Below are positions 28,401-36,409 of a DNA stretch of 64,000 bases, piece after piece. Below the pieces are notes generated by a model. It did not search any database, was not told the DNA's origin, and saw only the letters and a program-made list of their open reading frames with translations. The stretch's first letter is position 1, and each line of letters starts with the position of its first letter. The stretch is from an uncultured Muribaculaceae bacterium (GTDB taxonomy: Bacteria > Bacteroidota > Bacteroidia > Bacteroidales > Muribaculaceae), in assembly GCA_910585275.1 (NCBI GenBank), contig CAJUCW010000017.1, positions 1 to 64,000 on the forward strand. The letters are read 5' to 3'. A program made the translations under genes and the position numbers.

Positions 28401-28490
28401 TATATATCCAAGCGACAGAATGCCGATGACCGTTATGGCCAACAGGCACATGCTGACTCCGATCGGGCGATGGATGAGGGCTTTAAGCAT
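25401..28490 (-). CDS. RND-superfamily efflux permease, first subunit
   Basis: 1029 residues, full RND layout with an intact helix 1 (GVSMCLLAITVIGILSLGYI), loop-1 motif FPGSSAREVENNATRPL, helix 4 GVGMMVDNSIIVIDNIRRR (Asp-Asn in place of the AcrB Asp-Asp), and late helices including GIIINDSILKVDTINRLR. It lies 12 bp downstream of the adaptor gene, in a TolC-adaptor-permease-permease order. Substrate not predictable; drugs, bile salts or envelope lipids are all possible. Confidence 0.92.
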   Translation of the reverse strand: MLKALIHRPIGVSMCLLAITVIGILSLGYIPVSLMPDIDVPQITVQVIFPGSSAREVENNATRPLRQQLLQVAGLKEMHSESRMDVGSIRLVFEPGSDMDVIFIEVNEKVDRAMRFLPEGVERPKVMKASAMDIPAFYIDMSFKEEGVAPDGGIRFAELGRFARDVVAKRIEQLPQTAMVDVSGIAGTVIECMPDPARMNAMGLTAQDIERAIADNNLTLGSLCIADGIYRYNIHFDSQLLAKKDIEDICINHEGRLVTLGEICNITERGVERDGMVRSDGRNAVTLAVVKQNDAQMDDLRESMGNLLADFTEDYPEIDFRLTRDQTTLLSYSIDNLETNLLFGGVLACLVLFLFMRDWRPTVLIIVTIPVSLLITFLCFHLFHISINVISLSGLILGVGMMVDNSIIVIDNIRRRQLSGCTLSDAVAEGTKEVFTPMLSSVLTTCSVFIPLIFLSGVAGALFYDQAMAVTIALFSSLLVSVLVIPVFYFLLNKKKPAESDLADKSDRSGSTVMRLYDRIHSFIFRHPVACITVCFACIPLSAWFFVEIEKERMPYIPPEDTLVTIDWNAGITVAENDRRMSELLAALGDSVEHTTAMAGVQQFLLPHTKELTASESVIYVKCRDPKAMEAVKDRIGEVVARDYPEAGVEFEPSGNLYEMVFDTGDNDLEIRLQTADGVRPEVAKSRAFVDSLRERFPEIYVRPVVTEENIQYLADMEQLAFHGVGYRSLYAHLREAVHKNKVFEISEGSNSIPVMVAASGNDDVSVMGGSVKNNQGVDIPLSLLLKSERREDYKRLHAAGTGDFYPIGIDADGGNVREMMAYADGFVKRHPEYAVSYSGGYFGARSLVAELAIVLAVSLALLYFILAAQFESIIQPLIILFEMVIDVCVVLAVLWLTGETLNVMSMTGLVVMSGIIINDSILKVDTINRLRRSGMPLHAAVTEAGRRRLRPILMTSLTTILALLPFLDKGDMGSALQYPLSLTLVTGMTVGTAVSLFMVPLIYYLIYKRRPCAKTVSGLSLNKQGHEE

Positions 28491-28502
28491 TTGTCATGTT
28501 TT

Positions 28503-29564
28503 TTATCGCGGTTTCACTTCTGTTCCGTCGGCAAGGTTGAGATTGCCGGAGGTGATGACTATGTCGCCCTCCTCTATGGAAGTTTCCTTGCGCTTACAGC
28601 CGGTGATGGCAAAAGAGTTGATGTTGGAATGCACAACGTCAACGTAAGTCCAGACGGCGCGTCCGTCGCGATAACGGAAGATGACGTGGTAGCCGTCACG
28701 CTCCACCACTGCATCTTTCGGCACGACAAACATGTCGCCCACGTTCTCCTCGACGGTGACACGCACGTTCATGCCGTCGATAAGCGACGCATCTCTTCCC
28801 GACAGCTGGGCCTTGACCTTCACAAGCCCTTTCTCATCGACCTGCGGGTTTATCCCGGTCACGGTCCCCCCCAACACCTTGTCTTCAGCCACGAACGGCG
28901 ACACGTTCACCTTCCTACCCTTCCTCATGCTGCCGAGTTCCGCCTCAAGCACCTTGAATTCCACCTCAAATTGCGAGTCGTCGATAAGCGTGCATATTTT
29001 GTCACTCTTCTGGTGTGTCTTGGCGTCAAGGTTGGCTATTGTGCCGGCAAACGGGGCACGGAGGTCGCAATCGGTGAGTTGCCGCTTCGCCTCCTCAAGC
29101 TGGAAAGAGGCTGCGTAATAGCCCGAAGTTACCTCGGCACGTTTCATCACCTCCGCCGGCACCCCCTTCATATCGGCATCGTAGCCGAGACCTATGAGCT
29201 TGTCGGTGAGATCCACTTTAGCGCGGTATAGGTCGTGTTGCGCCTTTTCCACTTCCCGCACCCGCTGCTCACGGTCGAGTGTGGCTATCAGCTGTCCCTT
29301 CGCCACGTGCTGCCCCTCCTTCACATGGATCTGCAACGTCACCCCGTCGGAAGCGAAGCGGAGGTCGCTCTTATCGCGTGCCGACAGGCGTCCGTTGCAC
29401 ACCACCTGCTTCTGGAAAGGCATCACTTCGAGACGCATGGTGTCAACGTATGTCTCCGACATCTGCCGACGCAGCAGGCTGTCGTCGTCTTTTTTCTCTT
29501 CCGGTTTGCCGCATGCCGTCAAAAGGGCCAACGGAATAACCGCCGCAATAAGGATTCTTTTCAT
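28503..29564 (-). CDS. Periplasmic adaptor (membrane-fusion) lipoprotein of the RND pump
   Basis: 353 residues from ATG 29564, which overlaps the TolC stop as ATGA; an upstream in-frame ATG at 29717 lies inside the TolC gene and is rejected. Lipobox LLTAC (Cys 16). Order: barrel-sandwich first half (VTLQIHVKEGQHVAKGQLIATLD), helical hairpin (about 85-135), second lipoyl half (DLRAPFAGTIANLDAK), beta barrel (KVNVSPFVAEDKVLGGTV) and membrane-proximal domain. Links the permeases to the TolC channel. Confidence 0.9.
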   Translation of the reverse strand: MKRILIAAVIPLALLTACGKPEEKKDDDSLLRRQMSETYVDTMRLEVMPFQKQVVCNGRLSARDKSDLRFASDGVTLQIHVKEGQHVAKGQLIATLDREQRVREVEKAQHDLYRAKVDLTDKLIGLGYDADMKGVPAEVMKRAEVTSGYYAASFQLEEAKRQLTDCDLRAPFAGTIANLDAKTHQKSDKICTLIDDSQFEVEFKVLEAELGSMRKGRKVNVSPFVAEDKVLGGTVTGINPQVDEKGLVKVKAQLSGRDASLIDGMNVRVTVEENVGDMFVVPKDAVVERDGYHVIFRYRDGRAVWTYVDVVHSNINSFAITGCKRKETSIEEGDIVITSGNLNLADGTEVKPR

Positions 29565-31054
29565 TTCTGTGAGTTTATAAGTGTGTCGAAATCGGCACTT
29601 ATGTCGCGACTGTTGAGCCAGTCGTAGAGAGTGGTCCGCCGGAGCGAGTAATATGTGCTCCAGCAGCTTTGGAGGAGGCGCATATACTGTGTGCGTGCGT
29701 TTTCTGCCTCCTGCCACGCTGTATTGAGGTCAGTCACCGTTACCGACCCTGCCTCGAAACGCCGCCTGGTAATCTCGTAGCGTTCCACGGCTATGTCGTA
29801 TGCCCGCATTGCCTTGTGGCATTGTGCCGTATGTATGTTGAAACTGTTGACGTTGCTTGTCATATCTTGTATATATTCCTCCTGTAGCTGCTCGTTTCTC
29901 ACGAGAGTGGCCTCCAGGTCGGCCTTCGCCATCTTTACGCGCCCTTTGCCCACACCCCAGTCGAATAGTGGGAGCGACAGCCGCAGTCCCACTATTTCAT
30001 TGTCCTGCAACCCGGAATATGCGCCTCTCAGCGTGTGACCGGTCTTGTTTAGCCCGACCTCCCCGTAAAGTTCCAGGCTTATCCCCTGCCGCCCCTTGGC
30101 CTGCGCCACCCCCTGCTCCGACTGCAGCACGTCGAGCCGGCGCTGCATCGCATGCGATGAATTGTTGACGGCACGGTCTATCACGTCGGTAAGGCTGAGG
30201 GACGCATCCGGCATGGAATAAGGGGCCACAAGTTCGATGTCGATCCCTACGGGAAGGCGCAGATAAGACGTAAGTGCAAACATACGGTTGTCGAGGGTCA
30301 GCCGTGTATTGTCGGCTTCAAGTTCGCCGTTTATCACCGAGAGTTCGAGCTGAAGGAGCTCGCTCTTCGTTATCGTGCCTATCTCCAGCCGCTTTCGGGC
30401 AATCTCATAGAGTGCCTTGCGGTCGGCAAGGTTGCTCTGCGCCTGCCGGCAGTCTGACTGCGAGGAAAGGACATTGAAAAAAAGGTCAACCACGTTTACG
30501 CCAATTTCTTCGATGGCTTCGAGATAAGTGCGCTTCGCAAGCTCGTATCTCAATGGTTCCGTCTTCTTCATCCATTTGAGGCTGTTGTAGGAGAAGAGGG
30601 GCTGCGTATAGCTCAGCCTGATGGGGCGGCTGTTGTAGAGCACGTTGTCGTAGCTGAACTGGTCGAGACGGTAAAGATATGACTGGAGCGACACTTTTCC
30701 GCCGAGGGGGGCTATATTCTGGTCAACCGACAGCATGAGGTTGTTCGACAGGGTGTTGTTCTCTACATAGCGTATCTGTCCGTCTTCATAGTTGCGGGTC
30801 TCCACCATCGACCGGTTAAACTCCATAAGCCCTCCCGAGAGGTTGACAGAGGGCAACATTTCGGCGCGGTAAGAGCGGTAGCTCCAATAACGGCTCATAA
30901 GATTGAGCCGTGCCACGGTCGCACTGAAAGAATTGGCCTGCGCTATTTCGATGGCGTCGGCAAGGGTGAGTGTATTCTTCCCCTTGCCGATGGCGGCAAA
31001 AGGGACCAGCGTCAAAAACGTAAAAAAAATGATTGTCCGTAGTCTCATTTTCAT
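29561..31054 (-). CDS. TolC-family outer-membrane efflux channel
   Basis: 497 residues with a signal peptide ending near AAIGKG. Two TolC-type halves, each starting with a helical pair: LTLADAIEIAQANSFSATVARLNL and LSLTDVIDRAVNNSSHAMQRRLDV, with the usual strand elements LSYTQPLF and VGLRLSLPLFDWGVGKG and a late ARRRFEAGSVTVTDLNTAW-like segment (RRRFEAGSVTVTDLNTAWQ). First gene of the efflux operon. Upstream lie two close copies of a Shine-Dalgarno-like motif and a possible 15-codon leader frame. Confidence 0.92.
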   Translation of the reverse strand: MKMRLRTIIFFTFLTLVPFAAIGKGKNTLTLADAIEIAQANSFSATVARLNLMSRYWSYRSYRAEMLPSVNLSGGLMEFNRSMVETRNYEDGQIRYVENNTLSNNLMLSVDQNIAPLGGKVSLQSYLYRLDQFSYDNVLYNSRPIRLSYTQPLFSYNSLKWMKKTEPLRYELAKRTYLEAIEEIGVNVVDLFFNVLSSQSDCRQAQSNLADRKALYEIARKRLEIGTITKSELLQLELSVINGELEADNTRLTLDNRMFALTSYLRLPVGIDIELVAPYSMPDASLSLTDVIDRAVNNSSHAMQRRLDVLQSEQGVAQAKGRQGISLELYGEVGLNKTGHTLRGAYSGLQDNEIVGLRLSLPLFDWGVGKGRVKMAKADLEATLVRNEQLQEEYIQDMTSNVNSFNIHTAQCHKAMRAYDIAVERYEITRRRFEAGSVTVTDLNTAWQEAENARTQYMRLLQSCWSTYYSLRRTTLYDWLNSRDISADFDTLINSQK

Positions 31055-31071
31055 GAAGTTAATATTATTTT

Positions 31072-31107
31072 ATCACCTCCCTTGATATTTTTTAATCACC
31101 TCCCTTG
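31072..31107 (-). repeat. Two direct copies of a Shine-Dalgarno-like 13-mer
   Basis: Two identical 13-bp copies (31072-31084 and 31095-31107) read CAAGGGAGGTGAT on the minus strand, each holding GGAGGTGAT, complementary to the 3' end of 16S rRNA. They stand about 17 and 40 nt upstream of the TolC start, further than normal SD spacing. Confidence 0.6.
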
Positions 31108-31120
31108 CCTCCTTTTTCAT
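31073..31120 (-). CDS. Possible 15-codon leader peptide ahead of TolC
   Basis: ATG 31120 opens a frame MKKEAREVIKKYQGR ending at 31073, starting 5 nt after the stop of the 31126-31593 gene and ending 18 nt before the TolC start. It overlaps both SD-like repeats. It may be a chance frame; if real it would couple translation of the upstream membrane-protein gene to the efflux operon. Confidence 0.25.
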   Translation of the reverse strand: MKKEAREVIKKYQGR

Positions 31121-31125
31121 CTCTG

Positions 31126-31593
31126 CTACTGCCGGTGACGGTAAATCAGTTGCGAATACCCCATGCAAGCCTCGACAAAAGCGAAAACCGCCAATAACAA
31201 GGCAACCGCCTCACACTTTATACCCGAAGAAGAAAACAGTATTCTAAAAGAAGCATAAAGCATCAGCATCAGCGTGGCCTTCGCGGCAAAGCCCCCTGCC
31301 GGATATGCGGCGTCGAGCCACAATCTGCACATAGAATAAAGATACCAGCCCGCGACAATCAAGTCAGCCGGCGAACCCTTCACCCCTATCCTCCTCTTGA
31401 AGGATATGGCAAAACCCGAAACGGCTATCGCAGGAATAACAAAACATAGATATTCCTCCGCTACCGAACAACCGGTCACCGCCGGCCATACCGACAAAAC
31501 CAGCAAACATGCCACGCACGTCATGGCAATCCATGCCGACGGACAGACCAAGTTACCCTCCATTATCGTTTTCTGAATCAATTTCTTCATCAT
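31126..31593 (-). CDS. Small polytopic membrane protein of unknown function
   Basis: 155 residues with five hydrophobic segments (about 21-40, 47-66, 78-95, 102-122, 127-148). No catalytic motif or family was recognised. The start (ATG 31593, or the next ATG) overlaps the stop of the signal peptidase gene, so it is translationally coupled to it. It ends the beta-propeller lipoprotein locus and may be an accessory to that system. Confidence 0.6.
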   Translation of the reverse strand: MMKKLIQKTIMEGNLVCPSAWIAMTCVACLLVLSVWPAVTGCSVAEEYLCFVIPAIAVSGFAISFKRRIGVKGSPADLIVAGWYLYSMCRLWLDAAYPAGGFAAKATLMLMLYASFRILFSSSGIKCEAVALLLAVFAFVEACMGYSQLIYRHRQ

Positions 31594-32486
31594 ACAGGCT
31601 TTTTCAGAGTTCTTTCCTTACGGTATTTCCCGGTGTGGGGATCAACGGAATACGATATGCGTGAAACAACCCCCACAATATACTCTTCCGGCAAAAGTCC
31701 CCAATATCTGGAATCGTGCGAGTTGCCGACGTTGTCGCCACACATGAAATAATAACCGTGGCTGAATGTGTGGCGGTCGAGCGGCTCGCCGCCCGCGAAA
31801 ACCCGGTCTTTTTCCCAGTCGTAGGTGATTGTTTTCCCCGTCTCCCACTCAAGGATTACCCTATAAATGCACCCCTCTTTCGCCGACAGACGGATGCAGT
31901 CTCCTTTGCGGGGAAGGTAGAGGGGGCCGAAATTCTTTATCGTCCATGGGATGTGGCCGTCATAAGGCATGGTTGAAAACGCTTCGGGCGAGAAAATGCT
32001 GTCGGGCATATCGGCAAAGCGGTCTTGCATGCTTTTCAAGCCGATTTCCCCTCTATAGTTGTTGTTGTTGAAATGTCCGTTTACTATCGAGACCGTATCG
32101 CCGGGCACTCCGATGCATCGCTTGGCATAGACATGGTTTATCACGAAATTCAGTTTCCCTTCATGGCGCGGAAAATTAAACACCGCTATGTCGTTGGGCC
32201 TCACGCCGCGTCTTCCCCGGGTCCTCAGGCTTTTCAAGTCGGCCCCGTGCATATCGAAATTGAAGTCTGTATAAATCCTTGCCCCCATCACCGTTTTGTC
32301 AACTATAATCCTGTCGCCGGGGAGGAACGTCGGTGTCATCGATTCCGTAGGGGTGATAAACTGGTCGTATAAGAAGATGCGCGTCAAGAGCCATAATCCG
32401 TAAAAAAGACACACGCCTGCGGCAGTCAAATATAGGCATTTGACTGCTGCGGACGTGGCGGATGCTCCTTTGCGAGCCATATTCAA
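31590..32486 (-). CDS. lepB: Signal peptidase I (S26), accessory copy
   Basis: 298 residues with one N-terminal membrane anchor (about 13-38). Catalytic Ser49 in ITPTESMTPTFLPGDRII and general-base Lys122 in YAKRCIGVPGDTV, followed by box E (FMCGDNVGNSHDSRYWG). These are the complete S26 motifs. Housekeeping lepB in Bacteroidales is usually elsewhere; this copy is embedded in a lipoprotein locus, 40 bp downstream of a beta-propeller gene, which suggests a dedicated role in cleaving exported proteins of the locus (inference). Confidence 0.9.
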   Translation of the reverse strand: MNMARKGASATSAAVKCLYLTAAGVCLFYGLWLLTRIFLYDQFITPTESMTPTFLPGDRIIVDKTVMGARIYTDFNFDMHGADLKSLRTRGRRGVRPNDIAVFNFPRHEGKLNFVINHVYAKRCIGVPGDTVSIVNGHFNNNNYRGEIGLKSMQDRFADMPDSIFSPEAFSTMPYDGHIPWTIKNFGPLYLPRKGDCIRLSAKEGCIYRVILEWETGKTITYDWEKDRVFAGGEPLDRHTFSHGYYFMCGDNVGNSHDSRYWGLLPEEYIVGVVSRISYSVDPHTGKYRKERTLKKPV

Positions 32487-32526
32487 AAAGTGAAAAAAGT
32501 AATAAACCCGATGATGTTCTTGAAGC

Positions 32527-33645
32527 CTACACAGAATAGAAAAGGAGAACGGGATTGCCGTTCTTATCCATTGATTGCTGCAAGCTCTTAAGTTTTTTAA
32601 GATTTGCGTCGCAATCGTCAGAAATATTCATGAATTCGAGCATTAAGGGCTGCATGGAGCCTATCAACTTGCCGTCATGAGCCGTCATTATTCCGATTAA
32701 AGGCAAGGAGGAATAACTCTCCTTCCCTTGCAGGGGGAAACGGAAGCAGGAATTATCCGATTTGTCGATGACCGTACCGTAAAGGTTGCTGCAGAATAGA
32801 AATATGGAGCGGGGAGTTTCGAATATATCCGTAAACCCGAGGAATACATGGTTCTGCAAGGCATTGGAATAGGTCATTATGGAATAATTGGTTATCTTGG
32901 AAAGTTCCTCCTCGCTATAAACCTTTTCCGATGTCTTTATGCTATATCTGTATCCGGAAGAAAGGTCGTATATATCCGGGTCGAACGGGAGGACGTAACT
33001 TATGTTGCCGTCATACGCCGTAAAGGGATGCACCCCGACTTTCTCCATGGCGTTGTCGGTCTTGACCGGGGTTTTCGCTATCTCTTCCGTTTTACCTTCT
33101 TTAAGATTGATTGTCTCGAAGACCGTGTTGCTGTCATTATAATTATAACGACTTGCGAATAACGTGTTTTTATCGATAAAACATCCGTCCTGTATGTTGG
33201 AAAGAAGGCTTTGGTCAATCTTATCCACCGATAAAAATCGTCCGTCGATGGAAAAGGTGAGCAGCTTGCCGGTATATGAATCGACAATGACAACATTTCC
33301 TTCGGGGTCGAGCATGAAGGTATCGATTATGGTATATTCGTTTTCCGCGTTACCTTTTACACCATATTGGTGCGAAAACTTTCCGTCGGCGCGGAATGCC
33401 AATAGACGATTCATATCGCTGACGAGTATCAGGGAGTCGGCAATCTCCATCTTGTTTATCGTGGAAACCGCGCATTCGGGGGTGCATTCCAGCTGTAAGC
33501 AGTGGAATTCCTTTATCAACGATTCAACCTTATTTTCAGACACCTTCTCGTCATATCCGCTGACCGACACACAATTCTTGGAGGAATCGGTAGCACATGA
33601 AGCTATCAGGAAAGAAATCACTGCGGTCAATAATATTTTTTTCAT
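32527..33645 (-). CDS. Six-bladed beta-propeller lipoprotein
   Basis: 372 residues from ATG 33645 (the in-frame ATG at 33687 lies in relic sequence of another gene). Lipobox LIASC (Cys 14). The mature part has repeated propeller blades with the family phrase ECTPECAVSTINKMEIADSLILVSD, LLAFRADGKFSHQYGVKGNAENEY, and GNVVIVDSYTGKLLTFSIDGRF. This family of 6-bladed propeller lipoproteins occurs in arrays in Bacteroides; molecular function is unknown. It is the most diverged copy in the array. Confidence 0.8.
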   Translation of the reverse strand: MKKILLTAVISFLIASCATDSSKNCVSVSGYDEKVSENKVESLIKEFHCLQLECTPECAVSTINKMEIADSLILVSDMNRLLAFRADGKFSHQYGVKGNAENEYTIIDTFMLDPEGNVVIVDSYTGKLLTFSIDGRFLSVDKIDQSLLSNIQDGCFIDKNTLFASRYNYNDSNTVFETINLKEGKTEEIAKTPVKTDNAMEKVGVHPFTAYDGNISYVLPFDPDIYDLSSGYRYSIKTSEKVYSEEELSKITNYSIMTYSNALQNHVFLGFTDIFETPRSIFLFCSNLYGTVIDKSDNSCFRFPLQGKESYSSLPLIGIMTAHDGKLIGSMQPLMLEFMNISDDCDANLKKLKSLQQSMDKNGNPVLLFYSV

Positions 33646-33668
33646 CTTTATAAAATTTAATTTGCATT

Positions 33669-33876
33669 TACAATGCCCACCATGCACTCAGGTGCAGTCC
33701 TCCAAAGGGATAAGCTTCGTTTCCTTTACCTCAAATCCTGCTGAAGCCGCATCTCTCCCGCTTATCTCTCCAAATTCGATGACCGTATGATTCTCCGCAG
33801 ATGATGATTTACCGGTACATCCACAGGCAATAACGATGAAAAATACTACTACCATTGAAAACAACAAATTTTTCAT
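33669..33876 (-). pseudogene. Truncated, frameshifted copy of the 35285-36409 gene
   Basis: The first 59 codons match the 374-residue propeller gene at 35285-36409 with one difference (Met for Thr at residue 8). A one-base insertion in the Pro-Leu-Glu codon region shifts the frame and gives a stop at 33688. Homology ends near 33669, where the next gene's leader begins. It is the downstream edge of the 1.44-kb duplicated block. Confidence 0.8.
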
Positions 33877-33917
33877 ATTCAGAAAAGTTGAAAGGCAAAA
33901 TCTTACCGGAGCACGGT

Positions 33918-35072
33918 TTAATCCTTGAAATGATGGAAAAAGATAACCTTCGCGTCGTCGTCTTTCACATTACCGGAGTCAAAGGCGACACCAAAGTGCT
34001 TGGCGCATGACAATGCTTCTGACAAAGGCATATCCGAGATTAAATAACCATCGCTTATCCCAAGGAACTCATACCGTAAAAACGGAAATCCTTCATACGA
34101 TTTAAGACCGAAATGAAGCAGATCACCCTTTTCTTCGGGATTGTCTAATGAAAACTTGTAGATGTTGGTGAATCTACTCATCACATGGAAGATCCCGACT
34201 GTCTGGTAAACGTGTTTCTTTCCCTTCCACAAAACCCCGAGCCACATTACCACCGGCTCATGGCTAAGTTTCTGATATAATTCCGCATAACCGAGATTTT
34301 CCCCGAAATCGGATATTTGTTTAGGCGTGTTGAAACGGTAGGCCCATGCCTTATTTCCCCCGTTATCGTTCAAATCATAAACAGTGTAATCATATTGCTT
34401 AACCACCAGCATTTCATCCTTGCCCGTAAATACGAACGGATTGAATATACGAATGGATGAGAACGTGCTTTGATACTTTTCGAAAGGAAGACAATTTTCT
34501 GTAATGGCTTTTTTTCTTAAGTCGAACAATGAGAAATCGTATTTCGATTCATTGTCCGATTCCGAAGCCAACCAGATGCCATTGTCAGAACACTGTAATG
34601 CAGCGTAAGAATAGGGAAGGTCGTAGGTTTCAAGACAACGCCCTTCGAAATCATACGAAAGCATTTTCTTTTTCATCTCGCTTAACGCATATATGCAGTT
34701 TTCCCCAATACTTATGTCCTGTAAATCGACATATTCATCCGGTCCGTGTCCTTTTTTATTGAAACAGGACAACAATTTTCCGGTAATGTCGTATATGAAA
34801 ACAGTGCCGCCGCTTGCTATAACCATCCTGTCGTTCTTCACGTCTATCACGTCAATTTCCCCCATAGGATATTTACTGTCCGGCTGGAGCACAGCGTATT
34901 TGTAGCTGTCGAAGAACCCCGTAGCATCATCCACCGTCGATTCAATATCGACATTGACATCGATAACCGGACATTCCTCTTCAGCCATTTCCTTTATCCC
35001 GACGCACGATGACAGAATAAGGAATGACAGCATAAAATATACAAAAAAACGCCCTTTTAACAATTTTCTCAT
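33918..35072 (-). CDS. Six-bladed beta-propeller lipoprotein, duplicate B
   Basis: 384 residues; lipobox LILSSC (Cys 23), then VGIKEMAEEECP. Blades contain KYPMGEIDVIDVKNDRMVIA, GTVFIYDITGKLLSCFNKKGHGPDEY and a YDFEGRCLETYDL strand. Residues 1 to about 260 are identical to duplicate A at 36451-37605; the final 120 differ at many positions (for example GYAELYQKLSHEPVVMW against GYWELYQKLGSEPVVMW), so the variable face of the propeller has diverged while the rest was kept identical, probably by recent duplication followed by local exchange. Confidence 0.82.
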   Translation of the reverse strand: MRKLLKGRFFVYFMLSFLILSSCVGIKEMAEEECPVIDVNVDIESTVDDATGFFDSYKYAVLQPDSKYPMGEIDVIDVKNDRMVIASGGTVFIYDITGKLLSCFNKKGHGPDEYVDLQDISIGENCIYALSEMKKKMLSYDFEGRCLETYDLPYSYAALQCSDNGIWLASESDNESKYDFSLFDLRKKAITENCLPFEKYQSTFSSIRIFNPFVFTGKDEMLVVKQYDYTVYDLNDNGGNKAWAYRFNTPKQISDFGENLGYAELYQKLSHEPVVMWLGVLWKGKKHVYQTVGIFHVMSRFTNIYKFSLDNPEEKGDLLHFGLKSYEGFPFLRYEFLGISDGYLISDMPLSEALSCAKHFGVAFDSGNVKDDDAKVIFFHHFKD

Positions 35073-35284
35073 TTTGTTTTATTTGTTATTGTTAATTCAA
35101 ATATTGAGTCTAAGTATTTTATCAAAATAAAACCACAAATTGATATGCATAACTTTAAGCACTTCCGATAGATTTTGAGATGTTGTTCACTCGAATAGCG
35201 GCCTACACGAATGAACGACATCTCAAAATCCCATCAAAACACTTTATATCATAATATTTTAAGCTATTTACTTACGAATTGCAA

Positions 35285-36409
35285 TTATATACCATACTCG
35301 ATAATCACAGGATTCGATTCCTCGTTGATATCCACCTGTTTTTGGAAAAGATGCTTTATATCATCACCCCAGGAGTCAATCATCGACAAATATGATTGCG
35401 CCGGCAATACCGCCACAAGTTTTTCTTCCATGGAATATGACAGGCTCTGTGGCATAAAAGGAAATATCCCGTCTTTAGGAGCCTCAACGTTCGAACCCAT
35501 ATATGACGAATCGCCGGTCTCGGCATTCAGTATTATCGACCCGTTAAACAAATTTATAACCTTAAACGTTCCAGCCCCATACACACCCACGACAGGATTG
35601 CCTCCTGCGGATAATACACCCGCCAGTTTTTCCGAATAATCACCTCCGGAAACGTCATCCAATATTCCGTTTATAATCACGGCCGGTGAAACACTGTTTG
35701 TATCCGGGCAGAACGAATATATGTCACTGACAAGAGGCTTGATAAGATAAATCTTATTTCCGCACAACGTCATCGGATGGGACGAAAAGGAATAACTGCC
35801 GCCATACGAAAAATCACATGGCACGACCTCCCGGATATCACCCGGATTGTCGAACGACCACGTCATATATAAAGGCTGTTCCTTCTGAAAATTTATATCG
35901 TTGGCTATCAAAACCCGATTCTCAGAAATAGGCAAAACATCCCCCGTAAACTTCAGCTTTGATATCCCATCGATATCGCGCCCCCATTTGCCGTCGATAT
36001 CATACACATGCACCTTTTCCTGGTTGCCGTCAAAAAGATACACGCTGTCACGGACTATCGTAAACGCGTTTATAAGCAAATACTCGCCGGGACCGTTACC
36101 TCTTGTGCCTATCTCGGTTATAAAGCGTCCGTCCTTATCGAACTTCAACAAACGGGATTCCGACTGCAGATAGTAGTTATCCTTATACTGACGCAGACGT
36201 TTCACCATACCCACCATGCACTCGGGGGCGGTCTCCAACGGGATAAGCTTCGTTTCCTTTACCTCAAATCCTGCTGAAGCCGCATCTCTCCCGCTTATCT
36301 CTCCAAATTCGATGACCGTATGATTCTCCGCAGATGATGATTTACCGGTACATCCACAGGCAATAACGATGAAAAATACTACTACCGTTGAAAACAACAA
36401 ATTTTTCAT
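35285..36409 (-). CDS. Six-bladed beta-propeller lipoprotein
   Basis: 374 residues; signal peptide with lipobox-like IACGC (Cys 18 or 20). Family phrases ETAPECMVGMVKRLRQYKDNYY, LLKFDKDGRFITEIGTRGNGPGEY and DSVYLFDGNQEKVHVYDIDGKW mark successive blades. The protein lies between the two identical 384-residue paralogues; it is 41 bp downstream of duplicate A. A truncated copy of its first 59 codons is at 33669-33876. Confidence 0.82.
   Translation of the reverse strand: MKNLLFSTVVVFFIVIACGCTGKSSSAENHTVIEFGEISGRDAASAGFEVKETKLIPLETAPECMVGMVKRLRQYKDNYYLQSESRLLKFDKDGRFITEIGTRGNGPGEYLLINAFTIVRDSVYLFDGNQEKVHVYDIDGKWGRDIDGISKLKFTGDVLPISENRVLIANDINFQKEQPLYMTWSFDNPGDIREVVPCDFSYGGSYSFSSHPMTLCGNKIYLIKPLVSDIYSFCPDTNSVSPAVIINGILDDVSGGDYSEKLAGVLSAGGNPVVGVYGAGTFKVINLFNGSIILNAETGDSSYMGSNVEAPKDGIFPFMPQSLSYSMEEKLVAVLPAQSYLSMIDSWGDDIKHLFQKQVDINEESNPVIIEYGI

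Larger units (their letters stand above)
33669..35111 (-). repeat. Tandem duplication, copy 1
   Basis: Nearly identical to 36203-37644. It covers the 5' part of a 374-residue propeller gene (now a relic), a full 384-residue propeller gene and about 40 bp upstream of it. Homology stops sharply after 35111. The last third of the 384-residue gene is the only diverged part. Confidence 0.85.

Noticed and set aside
27870..29231. A 453-codon open frame on the plus strand opposite the RND and adaptor genes
   Set aside because: It lies antisense to two well-supported genes, is rich in His/Arg/Leu as expected for a mirror frame of GC-rich coding DNA, and resembles no protein family.
29565..29717. Upstream start for the RND adaptor gene
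   Set aside because: It would place 51 extra residues inside the TolC gene and bury the lipoprotein signal peptide; the ATGA overlap at 29561-29564 gives the expected start.
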